A DNA stretch of 61,324 nucleotides from Hyphomicrobiales bacterium. GTDB lineage: Bacteria > Pseudomonadota > Alphaproteobacteria > MED-G09. Where the stretch lies: NCBI GenBank assembly GCA_028339975.1, contig JAOLDG010000009.1, forward strand, positions 1 through 61,324, in the 5' to 3' direction. Shown here piece by piece: positions 7,684 through 15,831 of the stretch. The notes beneath the pieces are model-generated. The model made no database searches. It was given only the letters and a program-made list of their open reading frames with translations, and was not told where the DNA came from. The stretch's first letter is position 1. Each line of letters starts with the position of its first letter. The translations under genes were made by a program, and so were the position numbers.

Positions 7684-7698
7684 TGCAATTTATTTGCA
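7684..7698. promoter_or_regulatory. TGCAA-N5-TTGCA palindrome, iron/manganese-regulator-like operator
   Basis: A perfect 15-bp inverted repeat, TGCAATTTATTTGCA, embedded in a wider TGCAAAT-N7-ATTTGCA repeat (7678-7698). It lies between the ferritin-like gene (start 7622, minus strand) and the divergent NTF2 gene (start 7789). Alphaproteobacterial Fur/Mur-type operators have TGCAA/TTGCA half sites as I recall them, and a ferritin-like target fits. The regulator assignment is inference. Confidence 0.5.
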
Positions 7699-7788
7699 AA
7701 AAAAAATTCTATAATTAAGTTATGAATGCTTTTAATATTAAAAGATTGTTGTATCATCCCTTTATATCATTAATTAAGGAGTCTTATT

Positions 7789-8280
7789 ATGCGTAATATT
7801 TTTCTAATAGCCTTGTTTGGACTGTTTTTATCAATTGGTATTAATGCTCAATCGGCAGAAATTAGTTCTGAAGACAGGTTTAAAATAATAGACGTAATGA
7901 ATAAATATGCTCTTGGAATTGATACTAAGGATTACAAGCTCTTTAGATCAATTTTCTCTGATGATGTAGAGGTTAATATTCTTTATACGCCCAACTATGG
8001 AACAGATAATACTGTTAATATAAAGGGTGCTGATAATTGGGTTAATTATGTTGATAGCGAAATAAGTAAATTTAGAAATACCCAGCATATGCTTGGTAAT
8101 CCAATGATCTCATATAATGGAGAGGTGGCAATAGTCAGAACAGACTTGAGAGCCATTCATTATTATGCCGACAGACCTGATGTATCAACAACATTTTGGG
8201 GTTATTATGAAACATATATGGTCAATCAAGGTGAGTGGAAAGTTATTAAACATACTTTAACAGGTATAGGCGTTAATTAA
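7789..8280 (+). CDS. Secreted SnoaL/NTF2-like protein
   Basis: A 163-residue protein with a signal peptide (about 1-22, ending INAQSAE) and a SnoaL-like NTF2-fold domain: DRFKIIDVMNKYALGIDTKD, FSDDVEVNI, GADNWVNYVD, TQHMLGNPMI and a final WKVIKHTLTGIG. The fold forms a small hydrophobic pocket used by ketosteroid isomerases and polyketide cyclases; periplasmic versions are mostly uncharacterised. A close paralogue lies at 40146-40646. AAGGAG precedes the ATG. It is translationally coupled to the next gene (TAATG overlap). Confidence 0.8.
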   Translation: MRNIFLIALFGLFLSIGINAQSAEISSEDRFKIIDVMNKYALGIDTKDYKLFRSIFSDDVEVNILYTPNYGTDNTVNIKGADNWVNYVDSEISKFRNTQHMLGNPMISYNGEVAIVRTDLRAIHYYADRPDVSTTFWGYYETYMVNQGEWKVIKHTLTGIGVN

Positions 8281-8621
8281 TGAAAATATTATTCCCAACC
8301 CTAATCTTGTTGGTTCTCATAAGTCAAAATATAAGTGCGAAAAATAAACCTTCGGTATTTTGGTCTCCAGAAATACAAAAGGCTGTATGTGAGTGGGGTG
8401 TTGAGAAAGGAAATGAAATATACAGAAAAGAAGGTATATTTGGAAAAAAAATTACATATAAATACAAGGGCATGAGGTCAAAAATTAAATACCAAGATCA
8501 AATAACCCCCTTTGAAGCAACAATAAGAGTTACCTATTCAGGAGATGATTCTGAAAAGTGTATAGTAAGAACAGGTTCTGTTTGGTTAATTGATGACTAT
8601 CTTGAAGAAAAAAATAAATAA
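8280..8621 (+). CDS. Small secreted two-cysteine protein, function unknown
   Basis: I do not recognise the family. The 113-residue product has a signal peptide (about 1-20, ending ISA) and two cysteines in the mature part, an early one (VCEWGVEKGNEIYRKEG) and a late one (EKCIVRTGS), likely a disulfide in the periplasm. The pattern 'Cys, GxE/GKE, K-x-x-Y-x-x-KG/NG-x, late Cys' also appears in the small secreted proteins at 28510-28779 and 35182-35385. Its ATG overlaps the stop of the NTF2-like gene, so the two form an operon. Confidence 0.65.
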   Translation: MKILFPTLILLVLISQNISAKNKPSVFWSPEIQKAVCEWGVEKGNEIYRKEGIFGKKITYKYKGMRSKIKYQDQITPFEATIRVTYSGDDSEKCIVRTGSVWLIDDYLEEKNK

Positions 8622-8636
8622 ATCTCAAATATTTAA

Positions 8637-9308
8637 CTAGAAGCCTATAAATTTTGCAACTTCTGAAACAGGTCTCCTTTTGGAAATCACTCTATTTGCT
8701 GGAAAAGTATGATCGGGGTACCCCATTGCCACACAAATCATTATAGTTTCATTCTCAGGTATATTTGCATAATGCCTTACGACGGGAGACTGCATAATAC
8801 CCTGACTATTAATAACAGCGCCAAGACCTTTTGACCAACCTGCATTTACAAGTCCATTAACCACTGCGCCACAGTCAAATTTTGAGATATCATCATCTTT
8901 TAAATTACTATCAAACGTTACAATAACTGCTACTGGAGCATCAAATTGTCGAAAACCCCTAAGAATCCAATCCTGTCTTGATTCTTTATCTTCTCGCTTA
9001 ATACCCATTTCTTTAAAAAGTTGAATTGCCACCTCCACCTGTCTTTCTCTATGAACTCCCTCATAGCCCAACGGGGAACGTATTTCTCTTGAAGGTGCTA
9101 CTCCAGAAATATTTTTTTCAGTATTTTCTCTTCTTATGTTGTCTAAAACATCGCCTGTAACAATATGAAAATGCCAAGGTTGGGTGTTCATTGATGAGGG
9201 AGACCTTACTGCAAGCTCTAGAACTTCCTCTAAAACCTTTTTGCTTACTGGTTTAGACTTATAACCCCTTATACTTCTTCTTCCCTTTATTACATCATCA
9301 AATTCCAT
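8637..9308 (-). CDS. Nitroreductase-family flavoprotein
   Basis: A 223-residue protein of the FMN-dependent nitroreductase family: RRSIRGYKSKPVSKKVLEEV (10-29) with the FMN-phosphate-binding Arg residues, RSPSSMNTQPWHFHIVTG, and a C-terminal GLGAVINSQGIMQSP and MGYPDH. The RRSIR...PSSMNTQPW signature is clear. It reduces nitro-aromatics, quinones or related compounds with NAD(P)H; the physiological substrate is unknown. Convergent with the preceding secreted-protein gene, 15 nt apart. Confidence 0.9.
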   Translation of the reverse strand: MEFDDVIKGRRSIRGYKSKPVSKKVLEEVLELAVRSPSSMNTQPWHFHIVTGDVLDNIRRENTEKNISGVAPSREIRSPLGYEGVHRERQVEVAIQLFKEMGIKREDKESRQDWILRGFRQFDAPVAVIVTFDSNLKDDDISKFDCGAVVNGLVNAGWSKGLGAVINSQGIMQSPVVRHYANIPENETIMICVAMGYPDHTFPANRVISKRRPVSEVAKFIGF

Positions 9309-9441
9309 CTTGAACTCCTATAATATTCTTTAATATTAACTTTAAATAACAGAAGATCAAAGAGGATTACTTTCATTAAAACTGCATACTTAGGAGGAGG
9401 AAAGCTTGAAATTAGATTGTAGTCATTCTACAGCTAGATGT

Positions 9442-9933
9442 TTATGTTCCAAGAGGCACATCTGCATCAATAATTAGTGATGATATTCCCCATTTCGAGT
9501 CGAGCTTCGTAAGGGTGTAATAAGCGTTAGCTCGTAGATATTTTTCATCAAGTTTATTGAGTCTAGAGAAATTTAATCGAACTATAGCCGTATTTTTTAA
9601 TTCCGATACAATATCAAGAGAATTTATTCGGGTATATTTCCATCCACCCTTCTTTAGGCCTTTGAAGTTAATAAATTTCTTTAGATCTTTGTGAATACTT
9701 TTTTCTCCATTACGGATAAGCATAAATGGTAGATGAAAATTTCTTTCTAATTCTTTTTCAGAATTGAAATCTGAAATATATTGTTGAATTGCGCCTTTTG
9801 GTGCTACTTTACTATGAAGTGTAGATTCTTTATCCCAATCTTCAGATATAATTATATACATCACTAGTATAACCGCAGACAAAAGAACAATTGATTGCGC
9901 TATCCAACCAAACCTCAAAGCTATCTCAATCAT
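9442..9933 (-). CDS. Membrane-anchored NTF2-like protein, function unknown
   Basis: A 163-residue protein with one N-terminal transmembrane helix (about 8-30) and a C-terminal domain that reads like an NTF2 fold: an N-terminal helical part, a conserved-looking GGWKYTRINSLDIVSE, then strands TAIVRLNFSRLN, RANAYYTLTKLDSKWGISSL. I infer a periplasm-facing domain; no catalytic residues can be named. ACTCTCCGTAAA before the ATG on the plus strand gives a GGAGAG ribosome binding site on the coding strand. Single gene between the nitroreductase and the TonB receptor. Confidence 0.6.
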   Translation of the reverse strand: MIEIALRFGWIAQSIVLLSAVILVMYIIISEDWDKESTLHSKVAPKGAIQQYISDFNSEKELERNFHLPFMLIRNGEKSIHKDLKKFINFKGLKKGGWKYTRINSLDIVSELKNTAIVRLNFSRLNKLDEKYLRANAYYTLTKLDSKWGISSLIIDADVPLGT

Positions 9934-10071
9934 TTTTACTCTCCGTAAATCAATTTATATGATTTTAAAATTATTTTCAGAAAAATAGATCTTAAATTTA
10001 TTTAATTATTCTAATATTGAAATATTTCTAGAGTTGTTTGTATATTTTTACAAACACTTAATAATAATCTC

Positions 10072-10105
10072 TCCCTAGGGAAATATAATTCCCCTAGGGA
10101 TTTTT
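10072..10105. terminator. Stem-loop after the TonB receptor gene
   Basis: Inverted repeat TCCCTAGGG (10072-10080) and CCCTAGGGA (10092-10100) with an AT-rich loop, 30 nt after the receptor stop. The T tract follows on the plus strand (10101-10105), so the classical terminator polarity is opposite to the receptor gene; on the minus strand it may still act as a 3' stabilising or weak bidirectional terminator. Confidence 0.5.
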
Positions 10106-10129
10106 ATAAAGTAATATCTTAATACTAAC

Positions 10130-12424
10130 TTAAAATATTACTTTTAACTTAACGCCATAATTTCTTCCAGGTAAAGGAACTTGGTTCTTTACAAATGAAG
10201 AGTGGTTTCTGGCAACTTCATCAAGAAGATTTTTACCAAATATTGATACATTTATCTTACTTTCATTATTTAGTGTAAAAGTTTTTCTTAGAACGAAGTT
10301 TAGCATTTCAAAGTCTTCAGTCATTGACTCGCCATCTCCAATATCATTCTGCTCCTCTACATCTTTATAAGTAAGATTTGCCTCAAGGTTATTTTCAGAA
10401 TATGAAAGCGATAGGATGTTTCTTGCAGGAACAATTCTTGGAATATTTTTTCCATTTTTAAATTCCCCTGAGACTGAATCCCTTCCTAAAGATAAAGTCA
10501 AACTTCCTCTATCAAATGAAAAGGCCTGACTTATTTCAAACTCATAGCCTTCAAGCTTAGCATCATTTTGTAGATAATTTGAAAGGATAAGACCCTCATG
10601 ATCGCCATGCTCTTCATCTTCATGATCTTCCTCTGTTTCATCTTGTAAATAGATATAATTATCTACCTCATTACTGAAAAGGTTGCCCTTAAAGGAGAAG
10701 TTATTGTTTTGATAATATAAGTTCAAATCAATATTGTTAGCAGTTTCTGATTTGAGGTTTGTATTTCCAACTTCAAATCTTCCAGTAGAAAGATGAGGAC
10801 CATTCATAAACAATTCTACAGATGATGGAGCTCTTTCTACCCTTGAAAGTCCAAGGCTAATATTTAAATTATCATTAATTTGTCTACCAAAGTTTATTGC
10901 AAAACTTGTTTTACTAAAATCTTTGTTAAAAAAATCAATTTCCTCTTCATGCTCTTCTTTTTCATGCTCATCATCGTCATGCTCTTCTTCACCCTCATCA
11001 TCGTCATGCTCTTCTTCACCCTCATCATCGTGATGCTCTTCTTCATGATGTGCCAATGAACCATTTCTAGTAATTTTGTCATATCTTATTCCAAAATCCA
11101 TATCGAACATTAAAAACTCCTTTGAGAGGTAGTAACCAATAGATAATTCTTCATTATCAGTGGGTCGCATAAATGCTTCAGCGCCAATAATAGAAATATC
11201 TTCCTCGACATAGTTTAAAGAGATCTTTTGAGAAAATAAATCATTTGATAAGTCAAAAATTGCACCAAATTCTTTGGATTCATTCTCAAAGTTTGTTGGA
11301 CCCTCTTCGTGATCATCATGACCCATATGCTCATCCTCACCCTCTTCCTCAGCATGTTGCTCAGTGTGAAGATAATCAGATGATCTAAAGAAATAATTAA
11401 TCTTTCTTAACCAAGAATTATTAACTATATACGAACCCTCAACATCGAAAATATCAGATTCTGTATTAGAAAAAATCCTTTCACCTTCATGCTCACCTTC
11501 TTCGTGAAGTTCATCTTCATCATGGTGAGCTTCCTCATCATAGTGGTCTTCACCTTCATGTTCGTCATGATCTTCATGACCTTCACCATGAAAAGGAATA
11601 CCAAAGAGACTTTCAGAATTTTTATAGGAAAAACCAAAATAACCCCAATCACCAACTTTAGATAAACCAATTCTTTTAGATGTTGATTTAAAGTCGGAAT
11701 TAGGAAGATAACCTAGATCTTCTTCATGCTCACCTTCATGTTCTTCTTCGCCATGTTGCTCTTCTTCATCATGATGTTCTTCTTCGGTATGAAGAACTGC
11801 ACCACTTGGAATATCAAAATTATCAAACTCTGAATCTTTATAGGCTAAGCTTAAATTAAAGCCGCCAATATTATTTTGATATGAAAAATCATGGGAATCT
11901 CCATCATTTACTGATTGGGATTCTAAACCGATGCTTAACTTAGAGTCTTTGAAGTCTTTCCTTGCGATCGTATTATCAATGATATTGATAATCCCTCCAA
12001 TTGTTCCGCTAGAATAAAGCAAAGATGATGGACCTCTCACAACCTCAATTTGCTGTATATCGTTTAAGTCAACTTCATTCATGTGATCTGCGCCAAGTGA
12101 GGAAATATCTCTTAAAGACTTGCTGTTATTCATTATTTTGACGCGACTACCAGACATACCTCGAATTATTGGCTGACCAACGGCTGAACCAAAATCTGAG
12201 GACGAAACTCCCAACAAACTGCTTATTGTTTCTCCTAGACTTAATGTCGAATCCATTAAAACATCGTCACCCTTAAGAACATGTAGCGGGTTTTCTAATT
12301 CGCCTAATGTTTGATCTGTATAAGATGAAACTACTATAACTTCTTCAATTTCATTTGAATTTACTGATGTATTGTATGTTGATAAAGCACTCACAATAAA
12401 TAGTGCTGAAAATAATCTTTTCAT
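10130..12424 (-). CDS. TonB-dependent outer-membrane receptor with histidine/acid-rich loops (ZnuD-like zinc receptor)
   Basis: A 764-residue receptor: signal peptide (1-23), plug domain (about 30-150; IRGMSGSRVKIMNNS, VVRGPSSLLYSSGTIGGIINI), then a 22-strand-type barrel ending in VKLKVIF with terminal Phe. Extracellular loops carry dense His/Asp/Glu tracts at about 212-236, 279-315, 353-376, 459-496 and 606-622, as in ZnuD-type zinc receptors. Role: TonB-driven uptake of zinc or a zinc complex. A small CEIC/RAPP protein encoded 35 nt upstream fits zinc handling. The loop tract at 459-496 is encoded by 27-bp tandem repeats. Copper, nickel or cobalt remain possible ligands. Confidence 0.9.
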   Translation of the reverse strand: MKRLFSALFIVSALSTYNTSVNSNEIEEVIVVSSYTDQTLGELENPLHVLKGDDVLMDSTLSLGETISSLLGVSSSDFGSAVGQPIIRGMSGSRVKIMNNSKSLRDISSLGADHMNEVDLNDIQQIEVVRGPSSLLYSSGTIGGIINIIDNTIARKDFKDSKLSIGLESQSVNDGDSHDFSYQNNIGGFNLSLAYKDSEFDNFDIPSGAVLHTEEEHHDEEEQHGEEEHEGEHEEDLGYLPNSDFKSTSKRIGLSKVGDWGYFGFSYKNSESLFGIPFHGEGHEDHDEHEGEDHYDEEAHHDEDELHEEGEHEGERIFSNTESDIFDVEGSYIVNNSWLRKINYFFRSSDYLHTEQHAEEEGEDEHMGHDDHEEGPTNFENESKEFGAIFDLSNDLFSQKISLNYVEEDISIIGAEAFMRPTDNEELSIGYYLSKEFLMFDMDFGIRYDKITRNGSLAHHEEEHHDDEGEEEHDDDEGEEEHDDDEHEKEEHEEEIDFFNKDFSKTSFAINFGRQINDNLNISLGLSRVERAPSSVELFMNGPHLSTGRFEVGNTNLKSETANNIDLNLYYQNNNFSFKGNLFSNEVDNYIYLQDETEEDHEDEEHGDHEGLILSNYLQNDAKLEGYEFEISQAFSFDRGSLTLSLGRDSVSGEFKNGKNIPRIVPARNILSLSYSENNLEANLTYKDVEEQNDIGDGESMTEDFEMLNFVLRKTFTLNNESKINVSIFGKNLLDEVARNHSSFVKNQVPLPGRNYGVKLKVIF
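10971..11048. repeat. 27-bp tandem repeat encoding a metal-binding loop
   Basis: Two identical 27-bp units (10971-10997 and 10998-11024) and a third diverged partial unit (11025-11048) within the TonB receptor gene. Each encodes nine residues of the DDEGEEEHD type. The unit is a multiple of three, so copy-number change keeps the frame and would only lengthen or shorten an extracellular acidic/His loop. Confidence 0.85.
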
Positions 12425-12459
12425 GATAACTCCTATTAAATTTAAAAATGTTTAAATAT

Positions 12460-12735
12460 TTAAATTTTAGGGGGAGCTCTTGTGTGAGTGTTATTAGATA
12501 TATGATTAGATGATAAGCTTTCCTTTACCTTAAAGAATGAATTAGTAGATAAAACTATATCACTAAACCTAAGGCTAACCGTTTCAGGGTTGGGTAATTC
12601 ATTAACGCAAATTTCACATGTTGTTTCTTCTTCTAAATAATCAGTTAGGCTATGCTCTAAGGGATGCAAAGAAAGATTTGCTAGAACAAACAATCCCATA
12701 AAAAAAAGAAAATAATTTTTTAATAATAATTTCAT
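12460..12735 (-). CDS. Small CEIC/RAPP protein (zinc-chaperone-like partner of the receptor)
   Basis: A 91-residue protein with an N-terminal hydrophobic signal or anchor (about 4-23), then HPLEHSLTDYLEEETTCEICVNEL with a Cys-x-x-Cys (CEIC) flanked by His and acidic residues, and a C-terminus NTHTRAPPKI. Short proteins with an early hydrophobic segment, CEIC and terminal R-[AG]-P-P are known next to metal-uptake genes and are sometimes named zinc-uptake chaperones; that name rests on pattern memory. It lies 35 nt upstream of the ZnuD-like receptor on the same strand, so an operon is likely. ATG at 12735 is preferred to a TTG two codons earlier. Confidence 0.6.
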   Translation of the reverse strand: MKLLLKNYFLFFMGLFVLANLSLHPLEHSLTDYLEEETTCEICVNELPNPETVSLRFSDIVLSTNSFFKVKESLSSNHISNNTHTRAPPKI

Positions 12736-12765
12736 AAACAAAGATCAATTAATTAACGAAAAACA

Positions 12766-12797
12766 AAACTGGTAGTCCAGAAAAGAATGAAACTACT
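12766..12797. repeat. Remnant of the tRNA-Glu 3' end (attachment-site-like direct repeat)
   Basis: AAACTGGTAGTCC at 12766-12778 is identical to 15710-15722, which spans the CCA end and acceptor 3' strand of tRNA-Glu. The next 19 nt match the tRNA T-arm region at ten positions (GAAT and AAC kept), consistent with a decayed copy. It sits on the far side of the RTX gene, exactly where an element inserted at the tRNA 3' end would leave its second junction. No integrase is present between the copies. Confidence 0.6.
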
Positions 12798-12926
12798 ATA
12801 AATTGATTGTATACACTATAATACATTAAATGAAATATTTAAAATTTACTTAACTCATATATATTTATATAGATTTGTTATCATCGTAACAGGAGTTTTA
12901 ATAATTAGATTGAAGTTTTTGATTAA

Positions 12927-15467
12927 TTAAACAATATAAATGTCCGATGTTCCATTTTCTGTTCCTGATAGATTTACTATATCATAAACATCAAAAGCAG
13001 CTGCAAAATCAGCATAAGATAAACTTTCGCCAGGGTCACCAGAGGCTTTATTGCCTCCTAAATTATAAACAAATTCATTAGCCCCGTTTATAGTTATAGT
13101 CCTTGAATCTTCAAAAACCATTCTAGCAGAGTCATTTGAAAAAATTATACTATCAATAAAGGTATTTTCAGGAATTTGGATAGTATTATTTCCTGAAGTA
13201 TCAACAATTGTAGTTGAAGAATTTTTTGATATAAGATTTGAAACGAAGTATAAGTCATCTCCCCCTAAACCTCTATGAGTCGATCCACCAGTTAGAACAA
13301 TAAAATCATCATAAGAGGTGGTATTTAGGGTACCACTTCCTGATGAAAAATTGAATTCGGTTAAGTTTTTCTTAGAAGAGTCAGAAGTTTCTTTTAATTC
13401 ATACCCTGAAGTTATTTGTGAAAATGAAATACTGCTATTGGATAGAATGCTTAAAGATATATTGTTAAAATCTGAATCACTAACACCTTCGATTGTAAGA
13501 GCTCCAGATCCGCCCGAGCTATCAGGTGAAAAATAAATAGTGGTATTATTATCAAAACTATTTTCTATTATATCAATACCGCCTAAGGATTTAAAGCTTG
13601 ATAAAGTTAAATCGCTACCCCCTTCATTAACAAGGGTTATCTTGTCATTCGATGTATCAAAGTTTTTTATAGAAATAGTTTTATTACCCTCCAGCGATAC
13701 CCCACCAGACGATTGTTTAAAATTATATCGAATTTCATCGGAAGAACTTGTTGCAGTAATTATTGTTGAATTATTAACATTGATAATATTAAAATTAGAG
13801 GAATTTAATGAAAGTGACTGAGTATAGTACTCTCCAGAAATAACTCTTGCTATATCCAATGATTCGTTAACTCCAAATAATTCAGCAAGCTCGCTATAAC
13901 TAAAACTTTCACCAGAATTACCATCCAAAGTATTAGCACTTAATTTATAGTTAAATTTATCAGCTCCATTAATAGTTATAACTTTAGAATTATCTATGGT
14001 GATCCTGGCAGATTTTTCAGTGAACTCTATTTTAGATATTAATATATTTTCTGGAATTTCAATAATATTATTACCAGAGGTATCAACCAAGGTACCATTG
14101 AAGTTTTTTGGAATTAAACTCGATATTATATATACATCATCCCCTTCAAGACCTCGTAATGTGAATGATTGTCCTGTTAAAACGATAATATCACTTAATG
14201 AAGTATAATTTTGTGTTCCAGAGGATGAAAATTCCGATGAGAACTCACTAATATCTGGTCCATTGTTATTTTTTGTTGAACTAAGTGAGTAGCCTTCCGG
14301 AGGAATATAATCATCATCATTTGAAGATAAGGCAAGGGTATCATTACCTGAAGTTCCAGAGGTTGAGTTTGAAGAAAAATCATTGTCGTTAAAAGTAACG
14401 CTAAATGTTTTTTTAGCAAGGGTTTGTCCAGCTCGTATTTGGCCATTACTGGATACATCTGAAGCAGTAACAGTGACATCAACTGATCTTGTAGCTCCAG
14501 AACCATTACTTATTGATATTGTATCCCCTGATATAGAAAACTGATCATTATAAGATGTATTGGATAACTCAAATTCATACCTTGTTTTATTCCCATAAGT
14601 AATTGTTGAAATATATTCACCAAGATCGATTATATATTTTGTATTATTTGATGAATAATTTTTGTCATCAAGGCTGTAACCTCTTCTGAAAACCACATTA
14701 TTATCAGAATAGTTCCAATTATTTATATCCCTTTGACCAATATTTTTTGATTGTATAAACTCTATACCGGTGGCAGAGAGGTTACCACCAGTATTGCCCA
14801 GTAGATATAAAAAGTCTTGACCTCTTCCAAAGCCAAAGTCGCCCCAAACATCAACAAATCTATATAAATATTGGGCATCTGAAATATACAATATATCTAT
14901 TCCGGATTGTCCATAAATATAGTTAGTTCCTCCAAAAGAACTAGAAGATGAGGTTGTGTAAAAAATATCATTTCCAGTTCCACCGTATGCAGTATCATTT
15001 CCAGTACCAATCCAAATTGAATCATTACCACCATAGCCATAGATAGTATCATTACCGATACCGGTATCAAAAAAACCTCCATAGCTATTGTCATAAATAG
15101 TATCATTACCCGAAACTAAATAACCATGGTTAGCTTTTGCATAAATAATATCATTAACCATACCCTCTAAAGAATACCCATAAACATCTAACTTAGTTAT
15201 TTCATAAAGAGTTTCATATTTCCTAGCGGAGTAATTATACTGAAGCTCTTGATAAGCAATGGGTTGATATTTACCAGTCGATTCGACCTGATAAGTAATT
15301 CCAGCCCTTTTTAAAGCTCCATCAGCAGAGTATTGAATTGTGATGCCCTTAAGACTTGAGCTAAAGGAAGTAGTTTCATAATCAATTAGATAGGCATTAT
15401 TATAGCCAAATTCATAAGGAGTTAAGTTTATAGCTCCTGCGCTTTCATATATAGTAACTTTTGCCAA
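12927..15467 (-). CDS. Large RTX-type calcium-binding secreted protein with two copies of a shared C-terminal module
   Basis: An 846-residue acidic, Ser/Asn-rich protein without a Sec signal. Residues about 118-170 carry RTX nonapeptide-type repeats (GNDTIY, TGIGNDTIYGYGGND, IGTGNDTAYGGTGND), which bind calcium and fold outside the cell. Middle regions have Ig- or cadherin-like character (SISGDTISISNGSG; VTVTASD). A module of about 120 residues occurs at about 423-540 and 719-846 (GLxGDDxYxxS, SGNNxIxIPEN, TINGAxxF, GESxSY) and again ends the cyclophilin fusion at 606-2141. The terminus SDIYIV fits type I export through an ABC exporter and a TolC-type duct. Flanked by a tRNA-Glu and a remnant of its 3' end. 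Function unknown; adhesin or surface-layer role is possible. Confidence 0.85.
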   Translation of the reverse strand: MAKVTIYESAGAINLTPYEFGYNNAYLIDYETTSFSSSLKGITIQYSADGALKRAGITYQVESTGKYQPIAYQELQYNYSARKYETLYEITKLDVYGYSLEGMVNDIIYAKANHGYLVSGNDTIYDNSYGGFFDTGIGNDTIYGYGGNDSIWIGTGNDTAYGGTGNDIFYTTSSSSSFGGTNYIYGQSGIDILYISDAQYLYRFVDVWGDFGFGRGQDFLYLLGNTGGNLSATGIEFIQSKNIGQRDINNWNYSDNNVVFRRGYSLDDKNYSSNNTKYIIDLGEYISTITYGNKTRYEFELSNTSYNDQFSISGDTISISNGSGATRSVDVTVTASDVSSNGQIRAGQTLAKKTFSVTFNDNDFSSNSTSGTSGNDTLALSSNDDDYIPPEGYSLSSTKNNNGPDISEFSSEFSSSGTQNYTSLSDIIVLTGQSFTLRGLEGDDVYIISSLIPKNFNGTLVDTSGNNIIEIPENILISKIEFTEKSARITIDNSKVITINGADKFNYKLSANTLDGNSGESFSYSELAELFGVNESLDIARVISGEYYTQSLSLNSSNFNIINVNNSTIITATSSSDEIRYNFKQSSGGVSLEGNKTISIKNFDTSNDKITLVNEGGSDLTLSSFKSLGGIDIIENSFDNNTTIYFSPDSSGGSGALTIEGVSDSDFNNISLSILSNSSISFSQITSGYELKETSDSSKKNLTEFNFSSGSGTLNTTSYDDFIVLTGGSTHRGLGGDDLYFVSNLISKNSSTTIVDTSGNNTIQIPENTFIDSIIFSNDSARMVFEDSRTITINGANEFVYNLGGNKASGDPGESLSYADFAAAFDVYDIVNLSGTENGTSDIYIV

Positions 15468-15713
15468 TTTTTCTAATTCCTAGAACAATATCAACTCGAT
15501 TCTTATTATCATTTTAACAAGTTTATATTTTCAAAATCATTAATTATAATATTTAACTAAACATATAAATTATCATTCACATAACTAAAAAACTGAACTA
15601 AACAATAATTTAATTACTTAAACAAAGGATAGAATTACGAATCTTGAAGAAAAATAAACTTATCGTTTTGGAGAATTTTTTAGAAATTTATTATCATTAA
15701 AAATAAATTAAAC

Positions 15714-15788
15714 TGGTAGTCCCTAGGGGAATCGAACCCCTCTTTCCAGGTTGAAAACCTGGCGTCCTAACCGATAGACGAAGGGACC
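15714..15788 (-). tRNA. tRNA-Glu (anticodon UUC)
   Basis: A 75-nt cloverleaf: acceptor GGTCCCT/AGGGACT (first pair G-T), anticodon stem-loop CCAGG-TTTTCAA-CCTGG with TTC, T arm GGGG-TTCGATT-CCCC, and encoded CCA (15714-15716). Its 3' end is duplicated at 12766-12778 on the other side of the RTX gene. Confidence 0.97.
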
Positions 15789-15801
15789 ACAGTTTCATAA
15801 C

Positions 15802-15830
15802 TATATATATGTCTAATTAAAGAATATCAA
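15802..15830 (-). promoter_or_regulatory. Sigma70-type promoter of tRNA-Glu
   Basis: On the minus strand TTGATA (15825-15830) and TATATA (15802-15807) are separated by 17 bp, ending 14 nt before the tRNA 5' end. The -35 box abuts the recJ stop codon. Confidence 0.55.
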
Positions 15831-15831
15831 G

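Noticed and set aside
10971-11048. Short regularly spaced repeats considered as a CRISPR array
   Set aside because: They are contiguous 27-bp units without spacers, within the coding frame of the receptor.
11425-11670. Open frame of 81 codons on the minus strand, and a similar 62-codon frame at 10894-11082
   Set aside because: They are shifted-frame shadows of the TonB receptor gene's GAT/GAA/CAT-rich repeats (Met/Lys-rich nonsense); the receptor frame has clear domain motifs.
12808-12825. TGTAT-N8-ATACA repeat upstream of the CEIC protein gene, considered as a Zur operator
   Set aside because: Half sites are only 5 bp, do not match a remembered Zur consensus, and lie in AT-rich DNA. Position over a possible -10 (TACAAT) is suggestive but too weak to list as a feature.
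14195-14506. 103-codon frame in the RTX gene region and several plus-strand frames (13318-14208)
   Set aside because: Repetitive Ser/Asp/Asn codons of the RTX gene open all other frames; none has a ribosome site or a recognisable motif.
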